NCBI GenBank assembly: GCA_927441425.1 | Contig: CAKMKG010000017.1 | Coordinates: forward strand, 1-64,000 | Direction: 5' to 3' | DNA length: 64,000 nucleotides | From: an uncultured Bacillota bacterium | GTDB lineage: Bacteria; Bacillota; Clostridia; Peptostreptococcales; Anaerovoracaceae | Part shown: in pieces, positions 43,443 through 52,392 of the stretch | Layout: every line of letters begins with the position of its first letter | Position numbering within the stretch: the first letter of the stretch is position 1 | Notes under the pieces: model-generated | Told to the model about the DNA's origin: nothing | The model's input: only the letters and a program-made list of their open reading frames with translations | The model's database searches: none | Position numbers and translations under genes: made by a program

Positions 43443-44699
43443 ATGAAAACAAGAGCAGTCAGACTATATGGAGAGAATGATTTGCGTCTGGAGACCTTCG
43501 AACTGCCGGAGATAAAAGAGGATGAGATACTGGTAGAGGTGGTTTCCGACAGCGTATGCATGTCTACATACAAAGCAGCGATATTGGGCAAAAAACACAA
43601 GAGAATACCCCAGGATGTTGATAAAAATCCAATCATCGTGGGACATGAGTTTGCAGGAAATATCGTCAAAGTGGGTGCGAAGTGGAAAGACCAGTTCAAA
43701 GAGGGAAACAAATACGCACAGCAGCCTGCTTTGAATTACAAAGGATCCATGGCGTCTCCTGGATATTCCTATCTTTATTTCGGAGGAGATACCACATACG
43801 CGATCATTCCGCAGGAGGTTATGGAACTGGGATGCCTGCTCAACTATGAAGGTGAAACATATTATGAGGCGTCGCTGGCGGAGCCCATGTCCTGTATCAT
43901 CGGTGCTTTTCATGCAAATTACCATACGGAGATGGGGAATTATGTGCATAAGATGGGGATCGTAGAAGGCGGCAGGATGGCGATTTTGGCAGCTGCCGGA
44001 CCAATGGGGCTGGGGGCGATCGATTATGCCCTCCATTGCGACAGGAGGCCGGGATTGCTTGTCGTCACGGACATTGATGATGAAAGAATAGAACGGGCAA
44101 AGAGAATCTTCCCGGAAGAGGAAGCACAAAAATGCGGAGTAAGGCTGATCTATGTCAATACTGCCAAAATCGACGATGCAGTAGGACATCTGAAAGCCCT
44201 TGCCGATGGAGAAGGCTTTGATGATGTATTTGTATTTGCGCCTGTAAAGCCGGTCTTCGAGCAGGGAGACAGCATACTGGCAAGGGACGGCTGCCTGAAT
44301 TTCTTTGCGGGTCCGACGGATACCGGTTTTTCTGCATCACTGAACCTGTACAACATCCACTATGCTTCTACCCATGTCATGGGAACGACAGGCGGAAATA
44401 CCGACGATTTAATCGAATCTTTAAAGCTTACAGAAAAGAAGCTGATCAATCCCGCAGTTATGGTAACGCATATCGGTGGTTTGGATTCGGTTGCGGAAAC
44501 AGTTCTCAACTTGCCCAATATCCCGGGAGGCAAAAAACTGATCTATACCCATATCGATATGGAACTCACTGATATAAGCGACTTTGAAGAAAAAGGTAAA
44601 AACAACCCGCACTTTGCAAGGCTGGCTGAGATTACCGGCAGAAACAAGGGATTATGGTGCGCGGAAGCAGAAAAATATCTGCTGGGAAACTGGAAATAG
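43443..44699 (+). CDS. Zinc-type alcohol dehydrogenase, L-sorbose-1-phosphate reductase-like
   Basis: 418-residue medium-chain dehydrogenase. ATG 43443 follows ggaggacaaatat. Motifs: SVCMSTYKAAILGKKHKR, IIVGHEFAGNIVKVG (catalytic-zinc histidine), nucleotide-binding MAILAAAGPMGLGAIDYA (about 180), MGTTGGNTDDLIESL. It resembles SorE, which acts on the carbon next to the phosphorylated carbon of hexitol phosphates. With mannitol 1-phosphate the same chemistry would give fructose 1-phosphate, the substrate of the kinase before it. Function is inferred from chemistry and gene order. Confidence 0.82.
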   Translation: MKTRAVRLYGENDLRLETFELPEIKEDEILVEVVSDSVCMSTYKAAILGKKHKRIPQDVDKNPIIVGHEFAGNIVKVGAKWKDQFKEGNKYAQQPALNYKGSMASPGYSYLYFGGDTTYAIIPQEVMELGCLLNYEGETYYEASLAEPMSCIIGAFHANYHTEMGNYVHKMGIVEGGRMAILAAAGPMGLGAIDYALHCDRRPGLLVVTDIDDERIERAKRIFPEEEAQKCGVRLIYVNTAKIDDAVGHLKALADGEGFDDVFVFAPVKPVFEQGDSILARDGCLNFFAGPTDTGFSASLNLYNIHYASTHVMGTTGGNTDDLIESLKLTEKKLINPAVMVTHIGGLDSVAETVLNLPNIPGGKKLIYTHIDMELTDISDFEEKGKNNPHFARLAEITGRNKGLWCAEAEKYLLGNWK

Positions 44700-44739
44700 A
44701 TCAGTGTTGTTTCAATGTAAAAATAAGGTAGGAGGGATG

Positions 44740-46509
44740 ATGGTGGTATTCAGCGGGATTGCCGGTTCGGAAGGAATTGCAGCCGGAAAGGCTTATGTGT
44801 ATATAAATAACCAGACGGTAATTGGTATGGAAAAAGTAGCACCTGACGCCGTCAGTACAGAGCTTGAAAAGCTCAATGAGGGAATTGAACTGAGCAAAAC
44901 ACAGATAATTAGGCTCAAAGAAAAAGTTTTGCAGGAGTTTGATGAGAGTAAGGCCCAAATATTCGAGGCCCATATGATGATGCTTGAGGATCCGGAATTT
45001 ATCGGTGCGGTCAGGGAAGCAGTCATATCAGATTGTGCCAATGCGGCTTATGCTGTAAAAAAGATTGCAGATTCTTACATCGCTCTATTTGAGCAGATCG
45101 AGGATGATTACATGAGGGACAGAGCCGCTGATATAAAGGATGTCACTAGCAGGCTCACAAGGAATATCCTTGGTATTTCCTCCTGGGACCTTCTTTCCAT
45201 TAACAGTCCGGTCATCATAGTAGCCCATGACTTGACACCTTCTGATACGGCGATGATGAACAAGGATTATGTTCTGGGATTTACTACGGACGTTGGTGGC
45301 AGAACCTCCCATACTGCAATCATGGCAAGAAGTCTTGGCATTCCTGCGGTTCTGGGCTTGGGAGACATTAGCGAAAAGATACAGGATGGCGACTATTTAA
45401 TCATAGACGGGTTTGAAGGGAAACTTATCCTAAATCCTGATAAAGACCAGCAAGCAGAATATGAAATAAAAATCGGTCAACATAGCGAGCGCAGGAAAAA
45501 GCTCCAAGAGGTTGCTTTCTTGCCGGCTATCACAGTCGATGGAAAGAGCGTAGAAATTTCCTGCAATATAGGATCCCCGGAGGATATTCACGCTGGTGCG
45601 GCAAATGGCGGCGACGGTGTAGGACTTTTTCGAACGGAGTTCTTATACATGAACAGCAATGCGCTTCCCACTGAAGAAGAACAATATGAACAATATCGCA
45701 AAGCGGCGGTTTTACTTCAAAAGAAGCCTCTGATCATAAGGACACTGGATATTGGGGGAGACAAGAAACTTCCTTATCTCCCTATACCCGAGGAGGCAAA
45801 CCCGTTCCTTGGGTGGAGAGCAATCAGAATCTGCCTGGAAAGGCTGGACATATTTAAAACGCAGCTTCGGGCAATTCTCAGGGCAAGCTTCGAAGCAAAC
45901 ATTCTTATCATGTTTCCTATGATTTCAGGGGTCAGAGAAGTAAGAGAGGCGAAGAAGGTTCTTGAGGAAGTAAAGGACGAATTGAGAAGGGAAAACATGA
46001 AATTTGATGAGAATATTAAAGTGGGCATCATGGTGGAAATACCGTCCGCTGCAATGACAGCGGATACCATAGCGAAAGAAGTGGACTTTTTCAGTATTGG
46101 AACCAATGATTTATGTCAGTATGCTTTGGCGGTTGACCGGATGAATGCAAAGGTGTCAGACTTGTATCAACCGCTGCACCCTGGATTACTCAGGCTGATC
46201 AAGAATGTGATTGATGCATCACACAGACATGGGAAGTTTACTGGCATGTGCGGCGAGATGGCAGGATCAGAAGAAGCATGTATCATACTCCTGGGTCTGG
46301 GGCTCGATGAATTCAGCATGAGTGCGGCAGCAATCCCTGCAATAAAAAATATTGTGAGAAACGTGTCATACAAGCAGGCTGAGGAAATTGCCAACCATGC
46401 GCTGGAGTTGGATACACCGGAAGCGGTTTTGGAATACGCAAGAAATATATTGAATCAGATCAACAAAGGTTCAGTACAGAGTACTAGCTTAGGGAGGATG
46501 GGAATATGA
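44740..46509 (+). CDS. ptsI: PTS enzyme I (phosphoenolpyruvate-protein phosphotransferase)
   Basis: About 590 residues. ATG 44740 (or 44737/GTG 44743) follows taggaggg; the long upstream frame is not used. N-terminal FSGIAGSEGIAAGKA, phospho-His in GGRTSHTAIMARSLGIPAV (about 190), PEP-binding LFRTEFLYM (about 300) and FSIGTNDLCQYALAVDR (about 455). It transfers phosphate from PEP to HPr. Enzyme I and HPr at the end of a substrate-specific operon means the whole PTS chain is co-induced with the hexitol genes. Confidence 0.95.
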   Translation: MVVFSGIAGSEGIAAGKAYVYINNQTVIGMEKVAPDAVSTELEKLNEGIELSKTQIIRLKEKVLQEFDESKAQIFEAHMMMLEDPEFIGAVREAVISDCANAAYAVKKIADSYIALFEQIEDDYMRDRAADIKDVTSRLTRNILGISSWDLLSINSPVIIVAHDLTPSDTAMMNKDYVLGFTTDVGGRTSHTAIMARSLGIPAVLGLGDISEKIQDGDYLIIDGFEGKLILNPDKDQQAEYEIKIGQHSERRKKLQEVAFLPAITVDGKSVEISCNIGSPEDIHAGAANGGDGVGLFRTEFLYMNSNALPTEEEQYEQYRKAAVLLQKKPLIIRTLDIGGDKKLPYLPIPEEANPFLGWRAIRICLERLDIFKTQLRAILRASFEANILIMFPMISGVREVREAKKVLEEVKDELRRENMKFDENIKVGIMVEIPSAAMTADTIAKEVDFFSIGTNDLCQYALAVDRMNAKVSDLYQPLHPGLLRLIKNVIDASHRHGKFTGMCGEMAGSEEACIILLGLGLDEFSMSAAAIPAIKNIVRNVSYKQAEEIANHALELDTPEAVLEYARNILNQINKGSVQSTSLGRMGI

Positions 46510-46769
46510 TATCGAAAATGATTACAATAACCAATGACACGGGACTTCATGCCAGGCCTGCGTCGGTGTTTGTTGGTACAGCGGCAAAATTCAAATCTGA
46601 GTTGATGCTTCAGAAGGGTGAAAAGCAGGTGAATGCGAAATCCATTATGGGTGTGTTATCACTGGGAATAACAAAAGATTCGGAAATAATGATTTCGGCG
46701 AATGGACCTGACGAGGAAGAGGCCATCGGTGCGCTTGTGGAGCTTGCCAGATCGAACTTCCATGAATAA
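46506..46769 (+). CDS. ptsH: Phosphocarrier protein HPr
   Basis: 87 residues with phospho-His in DTGLHARPASVFV (about 16) and the regulatory-serine region NAKSIMGVLSLG (Ser near 47), so it may also be phosphorylated by HPr kinase for catabolite control. The start overlaps the ptsI stop. Last gene of the hexitol PTS operon. Confidence 0.96.
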   Translation: MISKMITITNDTGLHARPASVFVGTAAKFKSELMLQKGEKQVNAKSIMGVLSLGITKDSEIMISANGPDEEEAIGALVELARSNFHE

Positions 46770-46787
46770 CGGAATGGGTTAAATTTT

Positions 46788-46823
46788 AGACGTGAGAGGG
46801 TGACCTTCGCGTCTTTTCTCTTT
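46788..46823 (+). terminator. Terminator of the hexitol PTS operon
   Basis: Arms agacgtgag (46788-46796) and ttcgcgtct (46806-46814), paired with two G-U, then tttctctttc. The 3' arm matches that of the terminator at 14904. Confidence 0.75.
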
Positions 46824-46925
46824 CGCAAGATACGAGCATGTGCGTGATGAATTGATGATTGGGTATAAAATAAAATAATAAACTGAAATACTCTTAGATA
46901 TTTACATTTGCGGAGGAGAATAACA

Positions 46926-47891
46926 ATGAAAAAAGGTTTTATATTGAATTTGTTCATTATTGTATTGATTACTATCATGCTCTCGGGATGTGCCCCGCCG
47001 AATGTTCAAAATAGTACAGAAAATGATGGAACAGAAAAAAACAAAGGACCTGTTACAGTAGCCACAATGATTGATTCGGAAGGCGCAATATTAGGGAATT
47101 TGCTCATATTACTACTTGAGGAAAATGGTTTTAAAACCATTGATAAGGTAGGGTTTGGAACGCCTGATATTCTAAGAAAGGCACTGGAATCCGGCGAGGT
47201 CGATCTGGTCATTGATTATACCGGGTCAGGGCAATACTATGGTGCTACGGCGGATAATGAGGTCTGGTCAGACCCGATTAAGGGATATGAAGCATCGAAA
47301 CGATTTGATAAGGAAACAAATAATATCCTTTGGCTTTCTCCTGCGCCTGCTAATAATACAGAAATGCTGGCAGTAAAAAAGCAATTTGCCGACGAAAACA
47401 ACCTGAAAACCATGTACGATTTTGCAAACTATGTGAATGATGGCGGAGCCGTAAAACTAATTGCAAGTTCAAGCTTTGTATCCAATCAGCTTGGTCTTTT
47501 AGGTTATCAAGAAGCATATGGGTTTACGTTAAATTACGAACAATTAATTATTCTTTCTCATGGAAATACAGCGGAAATGCTAAAGGCGCTGGATCAAGGT
47601 ACAAATCAGGTTAATGCCTCACTTGTATATGGAACGGATGGGTCCCTTCAGAAGATGGATATGGTGGTCTTAGAAGACCCTTTGAATGTCCCCCCTGTCT
47701 ATCTTCCTGCTCCGGTGTTAAGAGGTGAGCTGGTAGGACAGTATCCGGAACTCGAAACAATGTTTGTAAGTGTATTTGATACACTTGATCTTGAAACACT
47801 TCAAACGTTAAATGCCAGAGTTGCTTTCGATGGCGAAGATGCAAAAGAGGTTGCAAAAGAATATTTGGAAAGGAATGGATTCCTGAAATAA
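46926..47891 (+). CDS. osmF: Osmoprotectant ABC transporter substrate-binding lipoprotein
   Basis: 321-residue lipoprotein. ATG 46926 follows ggaggag. Signal peptide with lipobox LSGC (Cys22), then an OpuAC-type binding domain (VTVATMIDSEGAILGNLL, EVDLVIDYTGSGQYY). It would bind glycine betaine, choline or a related quaternary amine. The gene order binding protein, long permease, ATPase, short permease equals that of osmF-yehY-yehX-yehW. Confidence 0.85.
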   Translation: MKKGFILNLFIIVLITIMLSGCAPPNVQNSTENDGTEKNKGPVTVATMIDSEGAILGNLLILLLEENGFKTIDKVGFGTPDILRKALESGEVDLVIDYTGSGQYYGATADNEVWSDPIKGYEASKRFDKETNNILWLSPAPANNTEMLAVKKQFADENNLKTMYDFANYVNDGGAVKLIASSSFVSNQLGLLGYQEAYGFTLNYEQLIILSHGNTAEMLKALDQGTNQVNASLVYGTDGSLQKMDMVVLEDPLNVPPVYLPAPVLRGELVGQYPELETMFVSVFDTLDLETLQTLNARVAFDGEDAKEVAKEYLERNGFLK

Positions 47892-47892
47892 T

Positions 47893-49101
47893 ATGGAAAG
47901 AGAAAGAAAAAGTCGCGTCACGTTCTATTTCAGCTTGGCCTTGATTATGATTGGCTTTTTAAGCGGAAGGTTTATGATCATAAAGGAAAATAGAATCGTT
48001 GACGGAATGGTGGTGGATACGCTAAATGCTCTGGGGGAAAATAGTTTTCTTCTTGCATTACTTTTTCTGATTCTTGGGGTTGTTATCATTTTTTATACCA
48101 AAGGAGTTGCTATAAATCCTATATGGATTACGCTCATTGGTGTCGGTCTGTTCATCGCTCTGGTTGTGTTTTCGGGTGTTGCTGCTACCTATGAACTACT
48201 GGATATGGGCTCTACCGCTAGGGCATCAGTAGGGCTCGGATTTTGGTTCATGATAGTAGGTGTTTTACTTCTCATTCAGCAGTCAGTGAAGCTCTACGCC
48301 ACAAACCAAGAAAGAATCAGCCTGTTGATCCTGCTGTCAACGTTTTTTATTCTTTACTGGATATACAGGCTAGGCTGGCTAAGTAGTATTTCGATTGTGA
48401 GAGAAGTCAGTGACAGATGGGATCTTTTTTCTGAAGCAATCATTCAGCATCTTCAATTAAGTATTGCTTCCTCACTTTCCGGACTGGGGATATCAATCAT
48501 TTTAAGCTATGCAGCATATAGAAAACAATTAATAAATAGAGCAGTTTCTATTATTGCAAATGCCTCTCAAGTGATTCCTACCCTGTCCCTATTAGGGCTA
48601 TTGATGATACCCCTTGGCATTTTAGCCCAACAATACCCAGGTTTAAAGGCGCTTGGAATAAGTGGTATCGGGTTTTTTCCAGCGTATCTTGTTTTGACGC
48701 TGTACACGTTGCTTCCAATCACATCAAATGCCATCGCTGGATTTCGATCGATTAACCAGAATGTGATTCAGGCTGCCGAAGGAATGGGGATGAGCAGAAG
48801 ACAGATTTTAAAGCATGTGGAAGGCCCCTTGGCCATACCTGCAATTGCTGTTGGCTTCCGGACAGCCTTGATTCAAACAGTCGGAAACGGCATCCTTGCC
48901 GGGTTAGTGGGCGGAGGAGGGCTTGGCACAATTTTATTTCTGGGTCTTGCACAATCTGCGCCCGACTTAGTCTTGGCCTCAGCGCTTCTGGTCGTAATGG
49001 TTGCAGTGCTGCTTGATATCCTGATGATAGGCATTGAGAACAGCTTGAGAAAAAAATATAGGGGAGAATTCAATCGTGATAGAATTAAAGAATATTCATA
49101 A
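47893..49101 (+). CDS. yehY: Osmoprotectant ABC transporter permease (YehY-like)
   Basis: 402-residue membrane protein. An N-terminal block of about four or five extra spans precedes the standard permease domain (about 180-390) with the loop GFRSINQNVIQAAEGMGMSR and GNGILAGLVGGGGLGTI. The extra spans and length match YehY. It starts directly after the binding-protein stop codon and overlaps the ATPase gene. Confidence 0.85.
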   Translation: MERERKSRVTFYFSLALIMIGFLSGRFMIIKENRIVDGMVVDTLNALGENSFLLALLFLILGVVIIFYTKGVAINPIWITLIGVGLFIALVVFSGVAATYELLDMGSTARASVGLGFWFMIVGVLLLIQQSVKLYATNQERISLLILLSTFFILYWIYRLGWLSSISIVREVSDRWDLFSEAIIQHLQLSIASSLSGLGISIILSYAAYRKQLINRAVSIIANASQVIPTLSLLGLLMIPLGILAQQYPGLKALGISGIGFFPAYLVLTLYTLLPITSNAIAGFRSINQNVIQAAEGMGMSRRQILKHVEGPLAIPAIAVGFRTALIQTVGNGILAGLVGGGGLGTILFLGLAQSAPDLVLASALLVVMVAVLLDILMIGIENSLRKKYRGEFNRDRIKEYS

Positions 49102-50059
49102 ATCCTATGGTGAAAAAAAAGCAATCAATGGCATTAATCTTACCTTTCTTGAGGGTGAAATATGCATTGTTCTTGGTCCCTCCGGATGCGGAAAATCAAC
49201 GATGCTGAAACTCATAAACAGGCTTTTGGTCCCGGATCAGGGGGAAATTTCTATTCATGGCAGGGAAATCAGCAGCTTTCAAATTGATACGCTGAGAAGG
49301 AGCATAGGGTATTCCATTCAGGGAGTAGGATTGTTTCCGCATATGACCGTGAGTGAAAACATCGGCATTGTACCGACAATAATGAAATGGAAAAAGGATA
49401 AAATTGAAGACAGAGTAACCGAGCTATTGGAATTAGTAGGGCTAACGGATCATTACAGAGAAAAATATCCGATTCACCTTTCTGGAGGCGAGGCACAAAG
49501 AGTAGGCGTAGCTAGATCACTTGCGGCAGATCCTGAAATACTACTGATGGATGAGCCTTTTGGTGCCTTAGACCCGATCAACAGGCGGAGGCTTCAACAG
49601 GAATTTTTGAAAATACAAAGTAAACTGCATAAAACAGTAATATTTGTTACACACGATGTTGGTGAAGCAGTGAGAATGGCAGATAAGCTTGTTCTTATGA
49701 AAGATGGTCAGATCGTAGATCAAGGCAGTCCCTTTTCAATGATAGATAAAGCGGATCAAATAATCACGACATTTACTGGGAGCAACTATGCTTTTGAACT
49801 ACTCGAAAAACGAAAAATTAGTGACTTAATACATGAGCTGATGCCGCTTAAACCAACCACTCATAACATAGCCATTCATAGCAAGGAGGAAGAGAATCAG
49901 ACTGAACAGGAGTTTTCAGATGAAATGTCATTGAAGGAAGCTCTGGTTGCAATGATTATCAAAGGAAGTAGTGAACTTGTTGTGAATGCTTCAGAAGGGA
50001 GATACTTGCTAGAATTTGGTGTCTTAGCAAAAGCAATCAGGAGAGGGGAATATGAATAA
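49076..50059 (+). CDS. yehX: Osmoprotectant ABC transporter ATP-binding protein (YehX-like)
   Basis: 327-residue ATPase with GTG start inside the end of the permease gene. Walker A GPSGCGKSTM (about 35), Q-loop, signature LSGGEAQRVG (about 137), Walker B LLMDEPFGALD (about 157). The C-terminal about 80 residues form a short, incomplete CBS-like region (SLKEALVAMIIKGSSELVV), which in OpuA-type ATPases senses ionic strength. Confidence 0.88.
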   Translation: MIELKNIHKSYGEKKAINGINLTFLEGEICIVLGPSGCGKSTMLKLINRLLVPDQGEISIHGREISSFQIDTLRRSIGYSIQGVGLFPHMTVSENIGIVPTIMKWKKDKIEDRVTELLELVGLTDHYREKYPIHLSGGEAQRVGVARSLAADPEILLMDEPFGALDPINRRRLQQEFLKIQSKLHKTVIFVTHDVGEAVRMADKLVLMKDGQIVDQGSPFSMIDKADQIITTFTGSNYAFELLEKRKISDLIHELMPLKPTTHNIAIHSKEEENQTEQEFSDEMSLKEALVAMIIKGSSELVVNASEGRYLLEFGVLAKAIRRGEYE

Positions 50060-50792
50060 TAAAAATACCAACTTATGGATTGCTGAATTATTGATGTTAT
50101 GTTTTTTGTTGCTTATGATGTTTCGATTCGATATATTCTCTGAAATTCTCGAGCCTGTAATCGGAATCAAAAAAAATACGGTTGAATGGCTTCCGTTGCA
50201 TGAGCTGGTATTTCAGCATATGACCATCGTTATTGCCTCATCAGCAGCTTCATTTTTGATTGCTTTTACGACCGGAGTACTGGTTCATATCTATCATCTG
50301 GAGGGGGTAAAGGAACTGCTGATAACGGTTGCTGCTTTTGGAACTACATTTCCGACAATCGCTGTCATGGCGCTTCTTGTTAGTGATCTGGGATATGGAT
50401 TTAAACCTGTTTTTTTTGCGCTGGCTTTGTACGGCTTACTCCCAATTTTGATGAGTACGATCAGAGGACTTGAGGACATCGATGAGGATATTATCACTGC
50501 AGCCAAGGGAGTGGGAATGACGGCTTATGAGAGACTCATCAGAGTAGAACTACCCCAATCCAAATCGGTGATCATCGCAGGAGTAAGAACCTCGGTAATC
50601 ATAAATATAGCAGCAGCAACGGTCGGGGGAGTAGTAGGTGCTGGAGGCCTTGGTATCCCAATCGTTACGGGAATCAGAGTAAATGATCCGGTTCTGATTT
50701 TGGAGGGAGCATTGCCGGTAGCGTTAATGGCACTTTTGGCTGATCGGATTTTTTATAAATTGGAAGGAAAGCAGAAATGGAGAATACGATAA
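50052..50792 (+). CDS. yehW: Osmoprotectant ABC transporter permease (YehW-like)
   Basis: 246-residue permease with six predicted spans and the conserved loop GLEDIDEDIITAAKGVGMTA and VVGAGGLGIPIVTG. It pairs with the longer permease. Its stop codon is immediately followed by gene debris at 50793. Confidence 0.86.
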   Translation: MNNKNTNLWIAELLMLCFLLLMMFRFDIFSEILEPVIGIKKNTVEWLPLHELVFQHMTIVIASSAASFLIAFTTGVLVHIYHLEGVKELLITVAAFGTTFPTIAVMALLVSDLGYGFKPVFFALALYGLLPILMSTIRGLEDIDEDIITAAKGVGMTAYERLIRVELPQSKSVIIAGVRTSVIINIAAATVGGVVGAGGLGIPIVTGIRVNDPVLILEGALPVALMALLADRIFYKLEGKQKWRIR

Positions 50793-50865
50793 GATTATTC
50801 TGCGGAAAGTCCGAAAGGTCCCGGAAGCGTTTGTTGTAATGGACCTAGGTATCCCAATTAAATAG
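50793..50865 (+). pseudogene. Chimeric debris of DUF4256 and GyrI-domain genes
   Basis: Bases 50793-50836 match 34127-34170 of the DUF4256 gene at about 38 of 44 positions (encoding SAESPKG). From 50839 the sequence matches the end of the AraC/GyrI gene at 14178-14222 (about 39 of 45), still readable as MDLGIPIK plus stop at 50863-50865, and the match continues into its 3' untranslated part. The two fragments are joined directly. Neither has a start or body, so nothing is made from it. Confidence 0.8.
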
Positions 50866-50888
50866 AGCAAGAATTCAGAAGTATATCA

Positions 50889-50957
50889 ATAGACTTATTA
50901 TTATAATGGGAATGATCACTTGAATATCGTTCCCGTAGAAATGAAGTCTATTTTTTG
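50889..50957 (+). terminator. Terminator with nested stems after the osmoprotectant operon
   Basis: Outer arms atagactt (50889-50896) and aagtctat (50944-50951) with a T tail; inner arms gggaatgat (50908-50916) and atcgttccc (50926-50934). The outer stem and 5' flank are related to 14227-14290, while the inner stem differs in sequence but not in shape. Confidence 0.75.
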
Positions 50958-51014
50958 AGTGGTATAGTAAATTTAAAATGGGAACGAAATTAATAAGAAA
51001 ATATGGGGGTTAAG

Positions 51015-51563
51015 ATGTTTGATATCAGAAAAATTCAAGAACAAGCAATTTATGAAGCTGTCAAAAGCGCAAGCAACGATGAAACGGCAAGAGAAGTAGT
51101 ATACGGAAAAGCGGAACTGGCTGAGATGGAGGATGATCCGACATGGGTGAAGTCTACAATGAATAGGCTAGAAAACCATTTTGATCTATCGGCAGTGAAA
51201 CAAATTAGAATGCAATGTCAGTGTGGATATGCAATGGATGAAAAATTAGCGCTGGTAAAAGAACTGGTGGGATTATCGTCTAGTATGGAGGAGTTTGGGA
51301 ATTTAGACAAAGCAAAGTCAGCCGGTCTTTCTTGTGTAGATGGAGCGCTATATCTACAATTTCCCTTCTGTCCATGCCCAATGCTTGCAGATGTAGATCA
51401 ATTAGATACCAATACATGGTGTCAATGCACGACAGGGTATAGTAAGGTTCTTTTCGAAAAAGCCTTTGCTTGTGAAGTAGATGTGAAGCTGTTAAAAAGT
51501 ATAAAAATGGGTGATGAGATATGCCTTATGAAAATTATTCCACAAGGAGTTATTTGGGAATAG
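51015..51563 (+). CDS. Cysteine-rich protein, DUF6144-like
   Basis: 182 residues. ATG 51015 follows gggggtt. Conserved-looking cysteine motifs MQCQCGYAMDE (about 62), FPFCPCPML (about 119) and TWCQCTTGYSKVLFE (about 135) suggest metal binding; no membrane span or signal is present. I recognise it only as a domain of unknown function (probably DUF6144). It is a stand-alone gene before a truncated AraC gene. Confidence 0.65.
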   Translation: MFDIRKIQEQAIYEAVKSASNDETAREVVYGKAELAEMEDDPTWVKSTMNRLENHFDLSAVKQIRMQCQCGYAMDEKLALVKELVGLSSSMEEFGNLDKAKSAGLSCVDGALYLQFPFCPCPMLADVDQLDTNTWCQCTTGYSKVLFEKAFACEVDVKLLKSIKMGDEICLMKIIPQGVIWE

Positions 51564-51674
51564 ACCGCCCTCAATTGCGTAAAGGTCAGCAAAGTGCTAT
51601 CATTACCTATGAAAGAAAGGCCGGTATAGTATGAAACAACGAATCTATTTTTACGGAAATGACAGGTGTGTTCT

Positions 51675-52307
51675 ATGGGTAGTTTTAAAGAAGACAGACA
51701 TATGGAATTTAGCAGAAGCATTATTGAAGGCGTGGAAATTAAGTTGTGCAGAAACGATCCCCACGCGTATAAGCACCATGTCCATAATGAACTTTCATTA
51801 GGGTATATCGTAGAAGGATCCACTGACTTAACGTTGAACGACAGGACAATCCATTACCAATCCGGTGACGGTGTCATAATACCGCCACTGATGACCCACA
51901 GATGTGCGCCGAATGATATCAATCACTGGGTGTATATTATGTTATTCATTGATCCGGGTTACTATGGAGATTTAGTTAGCTTTCGTCAGGCAAAAAAGTT
52001 GATCGGGTATCAAGAGTTATTGTTGGAATTTGGGGATGACGAGAACTCGGAAGTGATTGCTGCAAATGCGAGTGATAGCATCAATATGATCCATGATTAT
52101 ATCTTAAATCATGGGAAGGATAATATCACATTAGATCAACTTCAACAAATTTCCGGGTTAAATAAATTTTCGATCATCAGGAATTTTAAGAAGTTGTATA
52201 CAACAACACCTTCGGCATACCACTTACAGTATCGGGTTGCTGAAGCAAAAAGGTTGTTGGGCAAGGGTGCAGACGTATTTGATATTTGTGACCGGGGACG
52301 TATCTAG
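51675..52307 (+). pseudogene. AraC-family regulator, C-terminally truncated
   Basis: N-terminal cupin-like sensor (HHVHNELSLGYIVEGSTDLT, MTHRCAPNDINHW) and the first HTH of the AraC domain (ITLDQLQQISGLNKFSIIRN). After EAKRLLGKGADVFDIC the frame ends as DRGRI and stop, and the second HTH (about 40 residues) is missing in all frames. DNA binding would be impaired, so it is probably a remnant. It lies just before a broken EamA transporter gene. Confidence 0.7.
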
Positions 52308-52342
52308 AGCAATTAAAATAGTGTCAATTTTGTACAATACAG

Positions 52343-52385
52343 CTCCTTATTCTTCTGCTAATCTTGATTTAGTAAAGATAAGGAG
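52343..52385 (+). other. Hairpin masking a ribosome site
   Basis: Arms ctccttat (52343-52350) and ataaggag (52378-52385) are perfectly complementary; the 3' arm contains the ribosome site of the EamA gene starting at 52393. It may have controlled translation when the gene was intact. Confidence 0.4.
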
Positions 52386-52392
52386 TTTTTAT

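Noticed and set aside
43464-44189. 241-codon minus-strand frame opposite the SorE-like gene
   Set aside because: Rich in His/Cys/Arg with no recognisable domain; explained by the codon pattern of the real gene on the plus strand.
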